A stretch of 64,000 nucleotides of DNA from Symsagittifera roscoffensis (taxonomy: Eukaryota; Xenacoelomorpha; Acoela; Convolutidae): the NCBI RefSeq assembly GCF_963678635.1, contig NC_087071.1:15997613-16061612 (forward strand), written 5' to 3'. The notes under the pieces are model-generated. The model was given only the letters and a program-made list of their open reading frames with translations. It was not told the origin of the DNA and did no database searches. The first letter of the stretch is position 1; every line of letters starts with the position of its first letter. Of this stretch, positions 11,413-22,028 are shown piece after piece. Made by a program: the position numbers and the translations under genes.

Positions 11413-12758
11413 ATTTCAGTGATTTTTTCAACGAGGTCTGTATCTGATTCCTGTATGTTGTTGATATTTGTGGTGTTTGTTTCGATTCGATTAACATATT
11501 GTAATTTCAGATTTTCTGTTTCTTCAAGTTTCATTGTGATTTCCGCTTGCTCTAGTTTGTCTACTAGTTTTCGAAAACCTAGATCGGGCTCTCGAATTGA
11601 GGAAGGATGGGATGCTCTCTTTTTTATTGCTATTTTTCTTAATTGAGGTGTTAGGGTCATCATTAAAATTTCTGTCATTTTTGTGTTTTTGTAGTCATGT
11701 GTATTTAATGAATATGCTTTTCGAACTAGTGTTTCGATACGTACTGCTAATAGTTTGATGGTTTCATTTGGTAATCTGCGAATTTCATTACATAAAACTC
11801 TTTGGTGTTGTTTATTTCTTTCGGAGTCAAACATTTTTGAAAATTCTTGTGTAAATCTTTTCCAATTTGATTTTATTTCTATAGGTAATACTGAAAACCA
11901 TTTTTGGGTGCGCCATCTAAGGTTGTTTGTATCAACGCTGTGCGTCGATGTATCCAATTTTGATGGTGGTGTATTAATTGGTTCAGGTCCTATATTTAAA
12001 ATTAAATTTGCTGTTACTGCATTTAAATAATCTTCTACAGAATATTCAGGGTCTGTTCCTGTGAATACCATTAATGGTTTGTTTGATGTTATTGATGATC
12101 CACCCATAAGGTATGGATTCATTGTCATTTGTAGTGATTCTGCGGCATTTGGCATTTGTGAAAAATTTGAAATCTGATTTTTTGTTATTTTGTGTTGTTG
12201 AAGGTAATATGGGAGTGGTATTTCATTTTGCATTTGAGTTGGTTGATACGTGTGTGTGATCATTGGGTTTTGTGGCTGAATTGGTTGAAAAGATTGTGTA
12301 TTAGTTGGGTTTTGCATTTGTATTGGTTGTTGATTTTGTGTATCTGTTGGATGTGGAGAAAAAATTCTATGATATGTATATGGTTTTTGCACTCCTTGTC
12401 CGCGATATTCTTGAGTATATGGTGCAAATATATCTGGTTGTAAATAATCATCATCAGAGGATAAGTAATCCGTATGATGAGGTGCTTGCTTTTTATTTTT
12501 ATTTTGCTGAAAGAATGGGTAATTTTCACTACGATCCTGTGGAGGATGTGAATTGGTTTGAAAATTTACTGAGTTGGTTGTTGTCATTGGGTTATCTCCA
12601 TATCGAGATCTTATCTGATTATGATTATTTTTTCGTGGGGGATAGTTTGTTTTTGATGAATGTGCGTAATTATAATTGTGTTCCGCAAAAGTGTTTCTTG
12701 TGAACGTTCTTCGTGTTTTTGACGGTACTGTCATAGGTCTATATGTTTGATAATCCAT
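10566..12758 (-). CDS. gag: Gag of element A (730-aa frame)
   Basis: The N-terminal third is rich in Gln, Pro and Thr. The middle reads as a capsid-type helical region (around WFSVLPIEIKSNWKRFTQEF and the following 150 residues). A CX2CX4HX4C zinc knuckle (CNFCRRYGHSISEC) follows, then about 230 residues dominated by Asn, Arg, Ser and Tyr in RNRNYSNN-like units, a likely RNA-binding tail. The frame is open upstream of the chosen Met and overlaps the end of the 312-aa ORF. The original Gag may therefore have been longer, with a frameshift between 12758 and 12941. Long plus-strand frames here are antisense shadows of the biased tail. Confidence 0.85.
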   Translation of the reverse strand: MDYQTYRPMTVPSKTRRTFTRNTFAEHNYNYAHSSKTNYPPRKNNHNQIRSRYGDNPMTTTNSVNFQTNSHPPQDRSENYPFFQQNKNKKQAPHHTDYLSSDDDYLQPDIFAPYTQEYRGQGVQKPYTYHRIFSPHPTDTQNQQPIQMQNPTNTQSFQPIQPQNPMITHTYQPTQMQNEIPLPYYLQQHKITKNQISNFSQMPNAAESLQMTMNPYLMGGSSITSNKPLMVFTGTDPEYSVEDYLNAVTANLILNIGPEPINTPPSKLDTSTHSVDTNNLRWRTQKWFSVLPIEIKSNWKRFTQEFSKMFDSERNKQHQRVLCNEIRRLPNETIKLLAVRIETLVRKAYSLNTHDYKNTKMTEILMMTLTPQLRKIAIKKRASHPSSIREPDLGFRKLVDKLEQAEITMKLEETENLKLQYVNRIETNTTNINNIQESDTDLVEKITEILNIYEKHPNFKGKPSFKKWCNFCRRYGHSISECRQKQQDNQNKPQKYKEPNKSFYQYMKKDQNLPNKNVYSNNSSGKPLPNNTNYTRNQSPYNSSYRGRSPERRNSQNSYQNQYNRPNSRNNYSRSNSNTTQFVCRSNSQSNIRNKYYPNNQSRNSSYNKNRNYSNNRNRSYSNNRNQNYPNNRSRNNSYNRSNYHRSNDNYQNRSRNNSQNRHSSYNNRYRNYSQSPHRNNNHYNNSKHRYRSSTPKHQRHINQVQSNEETTSDPPGIEDTGNNELQLPK

Positions 12759-12940
12759 TTGTGAATATTTTGGAGCAACCGAAGGTTTAACGGTTGATTG
12801 TAAGTTTACTTGTGCTAGTGAAAAGTTTGTATTTTTGGTGTTGTTAAATTTGGACGTATCGGTGAAATACTTTGTTGTGTAATTGTTGTTGTTTGGACGA
12901 TTTCTTCATTTATGAAGTCTGATGGTGTTTGAATATCTTG

Positions 12941-13879
12941 TTATGTAAGATTCCTAGTTCCATTAAGGTTTTCATTGTATATGACGGTCGAATTTAAACT
13001 GTTATTTCGCGTATCAGGTAAAAATGTATTGTAGTTTAATGGTGTTGCATCAATGGTTAATGGTACTACTCTTACATAATCTCTTTGATAAGATATTGTA
13101 CTTATTGCTTGACTTGAGATTGATTGTGGGATATTTATAAATGCATGATGAGACCATTCGGGGTCCCAAACGTAGTCTGACCGTTCTGTGATGGCGGTAT
13201 CATCGTTTGAATTTTGAGGTCTGAAATTTTTTCTTGCTTGTGAAATTAAATCTATATTATGTGTGAAATAATCTATTGTGAACCATGCCAAAATTTTTTG
13301 TAAGTCATGTTTTGTATGTTGTGAAACTTCGTCTTTAGTGAAATTTTCTTTAATTATATGTAGGAAAGTTGAAAATAGTGTGATTTCATGTCGTACTTTT
13401 GTATGTTTGGATGTCTCAGTTGGTGAGATATTTGGAATTTCTGTTTTTTCTAATATTGAAATATAACTATATATTATTGCAAAAACTTCGTTAGTAAATA
13501 TGGAATTTGCTCTTTGTGAGTTATGATATTGTACGCTTTTAATATATTCTAAGAATACTTTTGAAAATTCTAAGTCAAGATCGTCTGTTTGAATTACATA
13601 TTTGCGGTGATTCGGATTTGGTGTACTGAATTCTATGGTGTAGATTCCGTATTGTTGTGTTAAATTACATATATCTTTCAGATAATGTTCTATAATTTGT
13701 CTTTTGATTTTTACATGTGGGAATTCTGTTTTGCATGGGCTGATTCCGGGTTCAAACAAATTTAGGAGTAAATTCTTGCAAAAGTCATGCTGTCCTCTAT
13801 TATCGGGTGCATCTACGAGGAAGGGGTAAATATCGTCGTCATCTGGACTATCGTCACTTTGAGTGTGGCTGTGGCTCAT
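12941..13879 (-). CDS. 312-aa ORF upstream of Gag in element A; N-terminal Gag or separate accessory protein
   Basis: It starts with an acidic segment (DDSPDDDDIYPF) and continues as a predominantly helical protein with no motif I recognise. The stop at 12941-12943 is followed by about 40 more codons in the same frame, and the Gag frame is already open there. Two readings are possible: the N-terminal (matrix-like) part of one long Gag broken by a stop and frame change, or an independent accessory gene. The near-absence of lesions over 312 codons shows it was under selection. Confidence 0.55.
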   Translation of the reverse strand: MSHSHTQSDDSPDDDDIYPFLVDAPDNRGQHDFCKNLLLNLFEPGISPCKTEFPHVKIKRQIIEHYLKDICNLTQQYGIYTIEFSTPNPNHRKYVIQTDDLDLEFSKVFLEYIKSVQYHNSQRANSIFTNEVFAIIYSYISILEKTEIPNISPTETSKHTKVRHEITLFSTFLHIIKENFTKDEVSQHTKHDLQKILAWFTIDYFTHNIDLISQARKNFRPQNSNDDTAITERSDYVWDPEWSHHAFINIPQSISSQAISTISYQRDYVRVVPLTIDATPLNYNTFLPDTRNNSLNSTVIYNENLNGTRNLT

Positions 13880-13928
13880 TTTTTTGTTTAATGACTGTTA
13901 ATATGTAACTATCGATGTGTCTAATTGG

Positions 13929-14321
13929 TTAATTCCAATTATACAAGTGTACTGGTTTGTGTTTATATTGCTTTTTTATTCTTCTTTTTCCTCTTTTTGA
14001 TGAATTTGAAGTTGTTTCTGAGTCGGAAAAATATAATTGATCGCGAATGGGACAATTTTTATCAATTGATTCTTTTAATTTATAAAGTTCATCTAAATTG
14101 CTGGCTTCTGATTCTGAAAATGCGTTTCTATTTTTTGAAAATCTTTTTCGTGTGATTTGTCTTTGTTTGTTTATGATTTTTCTTTTTGTTGTTTGTCGTT
14201 TTGTTCTAATATGTCCAACTGTTTGTGTATGAGGTGTGATTACAAGATCATATTTTTTGTTATCTATTTCACAGTTGTGTAAAACGATTGTTTGTTTATT
14301 TCCTAGATTTTTGAATGACAT
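13929..14321 (-). CDS. 130-aa basic ORF of element A
   Basis: It starts with ATG (MSFKNLGNKQ). Its central third is very rich in Lys and Arg (RTKRQTTKRKIINKQRQITR), a nuclear-localisation or RNA-binding type of patch. A short acidic, serine-rich segment and a second basic cluster (KRGKRRIKKQYK) follow. It lies 50 bases upstream of the 312-aa ORF on the same strand. Small basic proteins encoded beside gag bring regulatory RNA-binding proteins to mind, but this is only an analogy from composition. Confidence 0.45.
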   Translation of the reverse strand: MSFKNLGNKQTIVLHNCEIDNKKYDLVITPHTQTVGHIRTKRQTTKRKIINKQRQITRKRFSKNRNAFSESEASNLDELYKLKESIDKNCPIRDQLYFSDSETTSNSSKRGKRRIKKQYKHKPVHLYNWN

Positions 14322-15006
14322 AAGGTTTAGGATGAGGGATGCAAAAAGTTGTTAGATGATTTCTACTTTCTTAAACTGTTAGTCCTTACGATTTTTTGGT
14401 TAGCTTAACCTGGGTCTATTTGTTCAGGGTTGGAGAGAAAATTATATCGATTCCGAAGAATGATTTTTGACTTTCTCGTGGCTAGTATAAGCTAAGGTGT
14501 TAACTTACTTAATCTTACTTAGGGGTAGTGATTGTGTTCAAGGGTTGGAGAATAGTAAATCGATCCACAAGGTTCAGGTATAATAAGAACGCGAGTAGTT
14601 CGTTAGATACTATTTTAAACTTACTAAGTCTAAGATTTATCCTGGGTCTGGTAAGAGGAGGGTTCAAGTGAAGGATGAATAACCGAAGTTCTTCACTGTT
14701 TATCCTAATTTGAATAATTAGTTTTGTTCAAAATATTCTATTAGTCTTGGGTTTTTTGGAAGGGTTGGATAGTGAATCGACGTTTGAGGTCGTTAGACAC
14801 TAGCTAAGTGGGTGGGGGAGAACAAAATTGTTCTTTTTGATCCAAGGATAGGCCTTGATGATCAAGTTTTAAATTTAGTGAAATAGAAAATTAATTAAGA
14901 TCCAAGGATAATTAATTAAGGATCTGAGATCTTTTTATCAATCATTATTGTATATTAATAATTTTTTTTAGCGCCTGAAATGATCATGAAGATTGACTTC
15001 AAGATT
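14322..15006 (-). other. Element A leader with degenerate direct repeats
   Basis: There is no long ORF. A unit with the core gggttggagaa followed by an atcgat-like stretch and a ttagata or ttagaca motif occurs three times, near 14428, 14540 and 14760, in diverged form. A hairpin-capable segment built on gtgaagg and ttcttcac lies near 14668-14696. These may be packaging or regulatory sequences of the element. Confidence 0.4.
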
Positions 15007-15240
15007 TTATGTTTGCAAATGAAAATCTAAATTCATTGCTAATAAAATTCTAAATATAAAAGTTTGTGTTGGCTTTTGCCGTACTATCATATAACTATAT
15101 GGTAAGTTTCTACTTTGTCGTATGTCGTCTCTGGTTCGAGGTCTTCTTACGATTCCGGGTAGTTCTGTTATCGTTCGGAATATTGGCTCTGATCTATTGA
15201 GTCGTAGAGACATTTCGATTAAATTATCGTCGTATAACAT
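15007..15240 (-). CDS. 77-aa arginine-rich ORF in the element A leader
   Basis: A minus-strand ATG frame with an Arg-rich stretch (IVRRPRTRDDIRQSR) in its middle. Its local composition is less AT-rich than its surroundings. It has no recognised domain. It might be a small leader ORF, the first exon of a spliced product, or chance. Confidence 0.3.
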   Translation of the reverse strand: MLYDDNLIEMSLRLNRSEPIFRTITELPGIVRRPRTRDDIRQSRNLPYSYMIVRQKPTQTFIFRILLAMNLDFHLQT

Positions 15241-15594
15241 TTTGAAAATGTTTTGTCTAAATTCTAATCTATTTTTGGTTAATTCTAAGCTATTAAGGTC
15301 TTGATCGAGACTTATGGTCGCACCAGATGAGTTAGGACCGAAGTGGTTAACTCATAGAGTAATTTCGGATAGGGTACACCGTCTGCTCGTCACGCTATCT
15401 TATTTTCGGCCGGATAGATTCGTGCAACTTCTTTGTCTAATACCGATCCTAATCTTACTCTTATATTATCTAGTCTCAGGTTGTTTAACTAGTCTCTGCT
15501 AGGCTCAATAGATCTAGGGTATACTGGTTTATTGCGGCTGCTGAAGTTCTCTTGTAGAGGCAACTAATTTCTAAGTTAAATTCAAATCTCTCTG

Positions 15595-15622
15595 GTGCTG
15601 AAATTACAAGTAATTTCAGCAC
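15595..15622. repeat. Perfect 13-bp inverted repeat with a 2-nt spacer
   Basis: The arms GTGCTGAAATTAC and GTAATTTCAGCAC flank AA. It lies at the approximate right limit of element A, where base composition changes. It could be a hairpin in an LTR, a MITE tip, or part of the boundary. Confidence 0.7.
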
Positions 15623-18596
15623 TTACAAATAAGTGGGTTGTTAGTTAGATGGATCATGATTGGTTAATATTAAATACTTAACAGTGGTAAAATATCTAAT
15701 TTATCCAATCATAAAATATAGTTTAGATCAGGTTCCACTTGTAAGATTTATATTCCAAATTGAGAATGCACATCTTGCATGTTGTAGGAACCTTGCGAGA
15801 CTTCAGTTCCAAGAGTACTAGGATTGTTTTCTGAGTTTGAATTTTGTTGACTCTGCATAGTTCACAGTCTGCCGGAAAAGTTGTATTTTTTGCGACCAGA
15901 TATCACATCCTTTTCATGGGTGCTTCAAAATGCTTTTATGATTACCGGGATAGTATTCTTCAAAATTAAAAATAATTTGTGATAATTCATAATAAAGATA
16001 TCCAAAAAGGTGTTGCCCGTTAATTTAACTTAACAGCTATTCGCAAGCTTTTTATTTGAGAAAATTGTTTTTGACTAGAAGCAGATCTAGGATTTTCTAG
16101 AGGGGGCTGACACCCTTTCAAAAAAGTGGTCGATTAAGATTTTAAGTCGACCAAATCCTTTTCGAGGATTCCCAGGAAACTATACAAAACGTTTTTCAAA
16201 ATTTTTTGCACTACCATTTTTGGTTTTAATTTTGAAAGTTTTGATCAAAAAGTTCTGCCTCTTTAGTCTCGCAATTACCCTAAAATACTTATAAAAAGGC
16301 GTAGTAATTTTAAAATATGCGGGCCAAAAACGAATGTTCTGATATAATACCAAAGGGGGATAAATTGATTAAGTTTTTTTAAAAAAGCATATAAATTCAT
16401 AAGAACAGGAATATAGAAATTGAAATAAAAAATATCAAATTTCTATTTTATTACAAATATCACATATTATTACGAATTTTATCTTTTATAAAAAAAGAAG
16501 ACAACTAACTCGTTTTTAATGATTTCAAAAATCGGACAACTGGTAGCCATTTAAGCGGTATTATTAACAAAATTCAAAGTTTTGAATTTATGATCCAATT
16601 TTTTTTTTATTTTTTCATCACTTCCGCCCTCCTCGAGATCGAAAAATTAGAAAAAATGTAGGTTCAATCTGCTAAGCAATAGTACCACAGGGAGGCCCAT
16701 TGGGCGCCGCTGGGTTCGATTCCTTCTAAATCTGCTACTGTAGAAATTAACCATTGACAGGATGTTTGAGAAAAAACTTGTCGTAGCCCCAGTGTACTTG
16801 GAAATGCAAGAACCCTGCAAGATTTGCATTCTCTAATCGGAATGGAAATTATGCAAAAAACGAGCAATTTTCATGCAAGTTTGCATTCTATTTTCGTAGA
16901 ATTTTATGCATTTTGCGTAATTATCTGAAAAAATTTTGTCAAAAGTATTTTTATACTAAAGGCAATTAGTGGCAAAAAACCTACAGAAATAAATAACTTT
17001 TTCAAAGTATAACTCATTCTACCTGTTTTTTTTATTGATGGATATATCTGTAAAAACAATGTTTATGCATGAATTCGTGCATTTTTTGTTAAGTTCTTTT
17101 GGCTCAGGGGAAACAGAAATCCAGCAATCTTCGCTAACCTTTTGCTAAGCATCTCCAGGAGAGTAGGAAAAACTTCAAAAAACCCTGAACATAATAGAAA
17201 CAGCAAAAAAAATTAAAATTTATAAAGTACTAAATATTGGTTAATTCTCGCAAATAGAAAACAAACTTCGCAAATCTTGCGAAATGAATACTAATATTAC
17301 ATGACTCTTGTAAGAAAAAGTATGATATAATTTCCTTCAAGTCTAGCATTCCGAAAACGTACGAAAGAAGTGATGAAAACGAAGACAAAAATTTTTCGAT
17401 TCTTGACAATTTTCATCTCGATTTGCAAAAATTTGATCGCATTTCATGTTACATTATTGTAATAATTTTGAAGCTATCCGCTTCAGTGCTTACATTATAG
17501 ACTTAAGCAAGAGTTTTATAATGACAAAAAAGACAGTAATGTACGCTATTTATGCAAGTCTACAAAAAATTGCTTATCATACAATTCTATCAGAAGAGTG
17601 CATGAAAAAGCTTATCAGAGTGTATGTAGAAAAACCCTGATAAGACAGAAGATTTTTTAATTTTCTTGAGGAAAAATAGTTTTCGAGGGAAATTTAGAGT
17701 TTGAGGGAAAATAGTTTTTGATTTTAAATCAGATTACACTTATGCTCAAATAAAATTCTTATGATTTTCGAAAAAAAACTGCATGCGACTTTTATGATAT
17801 TTGTCTTTAACCTAGTCCCGCCTTGAGTTTTTAAAACAAATGCAACAAAATAAGCAATGATTTTTGAAGCAAACTTAAACTATTTTGCTTTTTAAATTGT
17901 AACTTATATTTTAATATGTCGAAAAAACAAGCCAAAAGGCTCGACCAGAAAAACCTTTGACCAAAACTTCTGTAACACAAAAGTTTCTGCGGATCTACTT
18001 AACAATCTCCACCCCTTTCAAGAAAGAGGGGGATGTCAAAATGGTCGAAATTTCAACCAATCAGAATGCAGCAAAATTATAATTCTCAATAGAAAGCTCA
18101 GTGCTAATTTACTGTATTTAATTATAGGGGTGGAGATTCTTAAGTAGGTACCAAAGAGGGGGGGAGAGATTGTTAAATAGATCCGTTTATGCGACAGAAC
18201 ACAAAAGTTTTTGGCAAAACTCGAGAAATAATCATTACGAGATCAAGCTGTGTACTGAATAGGCGCAAATTTTGGAGTGTTTAAATGAGTGGAATACAAA
18301 AAACAACTCTATAAACATGTTAAAACTTCAAAATTTTTGGGCACAATCAAAGGAAACAAAGCAACAAAAAAGGATCATTTTGCCGAATCTGCTCACAATA
18401 AACTGTTTGACCCCAGAATGATTACTTTTTAATTTAAGGAAAAATTCTACTCATCTACGTTTTCATGGATGGGAAATTGTTGATAGTAGAAATTTCATGC
18501 AAGTTTCTGTACGTATGAAGTTATATGGAAACGTACGACAAAAAATTTTCGTTCCGACTTTTGAAAATTTTCGTTCCGATTTTCGTTCCGACTTAC
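15623..18596. other. AT-rich host intergenic or intronic DNA
   Basis: No gene can be supported. A 64-codon plus-strand ATG frame at 17446-17640 and short minus-strand frames at 16647-16867 have no recognisable features. Homopolymer A/T runs are common. Near 18540-18596 the unit tcgttccga is repeated three times. Confidence 0.5.
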
Positions 18597-18714
18597 CACC
18601 GTCTAAGATGCAGTAATCCAGTGTAACTATCCATCGGTCATTGATCAGTGCACCTTCACATTGGAAATGAACTGACCATGATGAGCCAATGTGGAGCCGA
18701 ACGAAAAATTTCCG
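18597..18714 (-). CDS. Exon of a trypsin-like (S1 family) gene with the catalytic His position changed
   Basis: The translated exon reads FFVRLHIGSSW, then CEGALINDRWIVTLDYCILDGG. This matches the S1-protease segment in which a CGGxLI strand is followed by WV.TAAHC. Here the AAHC box is LDYC, so the catalytic His is replaced by Tyr. The exon ends at a canonical donor (GGTG followed by gtaagt) and plausibly starts after an attaccag acceptor. Flanking exons were not found nearby. The change suggests an inactive homologue or a decaying paralogue. The exon at 22901-23083 shares the FVKLHI and DRWI features. Confidence 0.6.
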
Positions 18715-19843
18715 CTGGTAATAAAGCCGTTTGTTCACTTTCAGCCCTAGTTTTTATCTTTTTTAGACGAAGTAGTTTGATGTCTGAAATTATCAATGTC
18801 TTCCTCGGGGATTCGACCACATGCCGACCCCCTTTGATACTTTTTCAGAAATCCATTTTCGGCCGACCGACCCAAAAATTTTTCTAAAGGCGCATTTGGC
18901 GCCAATATATACTACCTTTGAGGGGGGAGCGCGCGCCAAAAAAACGCGTTTTTTTGTCGAATTTTCCCGAAAAGTGCTTAAAAGTGCGGTGTAGAAAATT
19001 TGGTCGAAATGGGCTCTTTATAGTGATTTGGGAGAGCTCAGAAAATCAATTTGGTCGACCTGAAAAAAAAAATCGACAACATTTTCAAAGCGTTCAATGA
19101 AAGGACAATTCAAGGCTAAAGCTCAAATTTGGTAAAAGTGAGAAACAAATCGGCGATTGGGTTTTCTCACTTTACGGTAAGTAAGAACTTTTCACAAAAC
19201 CGGTTGATTAATCTCGGTTTTTCTACATTTTATATTTTTCTCTTTGATTTTTAAAAAAACCATGATTAGAACTGGGCTCTCCAAATAGTCGCTTTTTAAA
19301 TAGGCTTGGTTGATTGAGCCCAAGTGTTAGAACGGGCTAAACTAGCCCAAATTAAAGCAACACGAGAAATGAATCCCTCTTTCTTTTACCGTGGTTCTCA
19401 AAATTTAGTCATCGTTTTTGTAAAAACTGGACATCAAAATCGATCCTACTTTTTTCATGTAACTGAATAAACTGAGCCCTAAAGTTCAAAATTGGACTCT
19501 TTCATCGTCATTTTTTTTTAAAACAAAGTCTCTTTAATCTTGATCAAATTGGGAACAAAAAATCAAAACTATTAACTTTTATTGGAAAATTAGAAAAATG
19601 GAAGATTTAGACACACTAAGACGCGCAGAGAAACGGAAACCCTACAAGACGCTCTTGCATTTTTTAATTACAAGAATAAACCAGTCAATTTTTGAGCTTT
19701 TTTAAAGTTGGGCGCAATTTTGGACTTCATTGTGTTTAATTTTCAACCAAAATTTATTTTTTTTGAAAATTGATTCAGGTAAAAGAATGCTTCTCAACTG
19801 CCTTAGATTTACAAAAAAAAAATAGCAAAAATGATAGTTTTTT

Positions 19844-20098
19844 TTAGGCTGAAAAAGAACATATCATTTTAGTTGAGTGCATTGTGGATTCTGTATCGTG
19901 CATATCAAGAATCAGTTCATCATAGGTACGGTCAAACTTGTTTTCTTGATCCGAACTTAACTTGAGTTCAAGCTTCTCAATAGCTTCAGTGTTGAAGTGT
20001 CCAATTGCTTGTCGGGAAACTGCGAAATGGGCGTCAGTCGCTATTTTTATTTGCGAGCCATTGTACCAACCTACATTGCCATTAACCATCACTGCCAA
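19844..20098 (-). CDS. Probable terminal exon of a host gene, trypsin-like context
   Basis: A textbook acceptor (tatttttcag) opens the frame at LAVMVNGNVGWYNG. The frame continues for 84 codons to a stop at 19844. The acceptor phase (0) matches the donor phase of the exon at 22901-23083. The segment around RQAIGHFNTEAIEKLELKL is reminiscent of the S1-protease stretch H..Y....DIALLKL, though the match is weak. An acceptor-like ttctttttcag just before the stop leaves room for a different 3' end. Confidence 0.45.
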   Translation of the reverse strand: MAVMVNGNVGWYNGSQIKIATDAHFAVSRQAIGHFNTEAIEKLELKLSSDQENKFDRTYDELILDMHDTESTMHSTKMICSFSA

Positions 20099-20789
20099 CT
20101 GAAAAATATGAACATAGGAACAAAAAAATACATAAATTTGCTCCAAATTGTGCAATAAACCAACACTATATGAAACTTATAATTGAAAGAGCACCATTTT
20201 GAACATTTTAACCGAAATCTCGTTTTTTACCAAACCAATTTGTGGAAATAGACGCAATCAATCAAATAAGTATCTTTTTTTTATGCATTTAGGTTGTCTA
20301 AGAACTGTTTAAACTCAAGTGAAAAAATTTCAATTATTTTCATTTTGAAATTAATTAGACAATTATATGGTGTCAGTGTTCGAACAAAAATTTGTTTTAA
20401 TTTTGGATGGCTCTGATAATAATTTTCTAGCTGTATCCAGTAACGTGTCTAGTTTTTGACAAAATGTTCACTTTTTCATTTGCACCGTCTCATCTTTTTT
20501 AATTCGACAGTTAATTCCAAAATTCGCGTACAATTCATTGATTGATTTTACAATAGTAACTAAAGAGGTTTGATATACCTGCAGGATTTTTTAGAGTGAT
20601 TTTCTTGGCAAATCCGTTTACTAATATACAATTTTGACATATTGGTTGAGTGAACTCAAAAATTTCAATGAGAGCAAATGAGCTGAGAAACTGTCTTGTT
20701 TGATAAAAAACCATTTGATTCGATTGCACTTTTTTACTCTCTCAATATATATTTTTAATGTTGCTTAAGCTATAATGGACTGGCATAGA

Positions 20790-21678
20790 AAATTTATTCA
20801 CTGTGCTTTGGTATTTTGATACTATCAACGATAAAAATAAGAAAAAGTAGGGGAACCAAAACCAAACCTTGAGGTGCCCCACAACGAAGCTTATTTGTTG
20901 CTGAACAACAGTTATTTAAGTTTTAAAAATTGGTGTTTAACGCTGAGGCATGATTTACGTAACTTAAAATTGATTCTTTCAGCTCGTTAGGAGACACTTG
21001 TGAACAAGAGTGTTATGGTCAACAAAAGCTGTAGATGGATCTAAGAGGCTGCAGTGTGCTAATTTATCATGATTTCGGTTCAAAAAAGATCGTCTAAAGT
21101 TTCCACAAAACTATCCAAGGAATAGCGTTTGTTGCAAAATCACAACTGTTTTTTGCTTGAGGCGTCAAACTGTGATTATTCTTTTCAATAAATTTTGCAA
21201 AAACTATTTCTATTACAGAAAATTAAGATATAGGTCTATAGTATTTTTGAAGTGAATTGCCTCCTTTTAAAACAATTGTTTTCGCTATTTTGAGACAATT
21301 CTTTACCTGGTTGAAAATGCCAGACAAATAAAGATGTTATAAAAGGATTATTTTTTGATCAGGTAATTTGACAGGCCCATTGCATCTTTAATTATCTTGT
21401 GTTGGGAGATTGCTTTTTTGTCATAATTTTTGTGTTCATAATTTTTAGACAAAAATTTGAGAGTTTTTTAATTTTAATTGTCGCTATTTTGAGACAATGC
21501 TTTACCTGGTTAAAAATGCCAGACAAATAAAGATGTTATAAAAGGATTACTTTTTTGGTCAGGTAATTTGACAGGCCCATTGCATCTTTACTTATCTTGT
21601 GTTGGGAGATTGCTTTTTTGTCATAATTTTTGTGTTCATAATTTTTAGACAAAAATTTGAGAGTTTTTTTATTATAAT
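20790..21678 (-). pseudogene. Decayed non-LTR retrotransposon (LINE) reverse-transcriptase fragment
   Basis: Minus-strand translation in shifting frames shows successive landmarks of the Jockey/CR1-type RT. These are YRPIS (near 21225), a DPSTAFVDHNTLVHK block equivalent to the usual DLSKAFDTVDH (near 21015-21060), and CGAPQG followed by PLLFLIFIVD (near 20830-20885). Frameshifts and stops are numerous, and the YADD block is missing. It is an old relic. Nothing else of the element is recognisable. Confidence 0.75.
21282..21678. repeat. 199-bp tandem duplication within the LINE relic
   Basis: The segment beginning tcgctattttgagacaat at 21282 is repeated from 21481 with about 95 percent identity by eye. 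The unit covers the RT region just upstream of the YRPIS block. Confidence 0.9.
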
Positions 21679-21830
21679 TTTAAGACTGACTAAGTTGTTA
21701 GAACCTTTTCTATCATTCTGCCAGAAACGTTAAAAAAAGGAGGTAACAAAACACAATTAACAATGTAGAAAGCCATGCCATGCTGATGTCTGGCAAAAAA
21801 GTATAAATTCTTGCTTAATATCGATTACGA

Positions 21831-22028
21831 ATGCGATTTTACTGCACCAACTTTTTAGAGAGCAGAGAATGTTCCCATCACATTCAAGAAAAACTGACAA
21901 AAAGATCCGAAAACTTTTTTTTGGAAATTTACGCTTGTTATGATTTAACCCCTGTCGTGGTGAGAGAGTTTTATGAACGAGCAGCAGAGCAAACGATTGA
22001 GCTTAAAGCGACAATTACGAAAAAATAA
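21831..22028 (+). CDS. 65-aa ORF of unknown function
   Basis: It has an ATG start with a tataaat-like sequence about 30 bases upstream. The translation is not low-complexity (FYCTNFLESRECSHHIQEKL, then VVVREFYERAAEQ) and looks protein-like. I recognise no family. It may be a small gene, one exon, or a TE remnant, since the LINE relic lies just upstream on the other strand. Confidence 0.25.
   Translation: MRFYCTNFLESRECSHHIQEKLTKRSENFFLEIYACYDLTPVVVREFYERAAEQTIELKATITKK

Larger units (their letters stand above)
1..15622 (-). mobile_element. Element A: long decayed env-bearing Ty3/Gypsy LTR retrotransposon (left end outside window)
   Basis: A minus-strand element. Going from high to low coordinates it shows a leader with small ORFs, a Gag with a CCHC knuckle, a DSGA-type protease, reverse transcriptase (RT) with YLDD, RNase H, integrase with an HHCC finger and GPY/F module, then membrane-type ORFs and a signal-peptide ORF placed where env lies. 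This order is that of env-carrying Ty3/Gypsy (Metaviridae) elements. Several in-frame stops in pol show that the copy is dead. The 3' LTR lies beyond position 1, so the LTR cannot be defined by comparison, and the right boundary (14.3-15.7 kb) is uncertain. Base composition is strongly AT-rich. An internal tandem duplication has lengthened it by about 2.6 kb. Confidence 0.85.
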
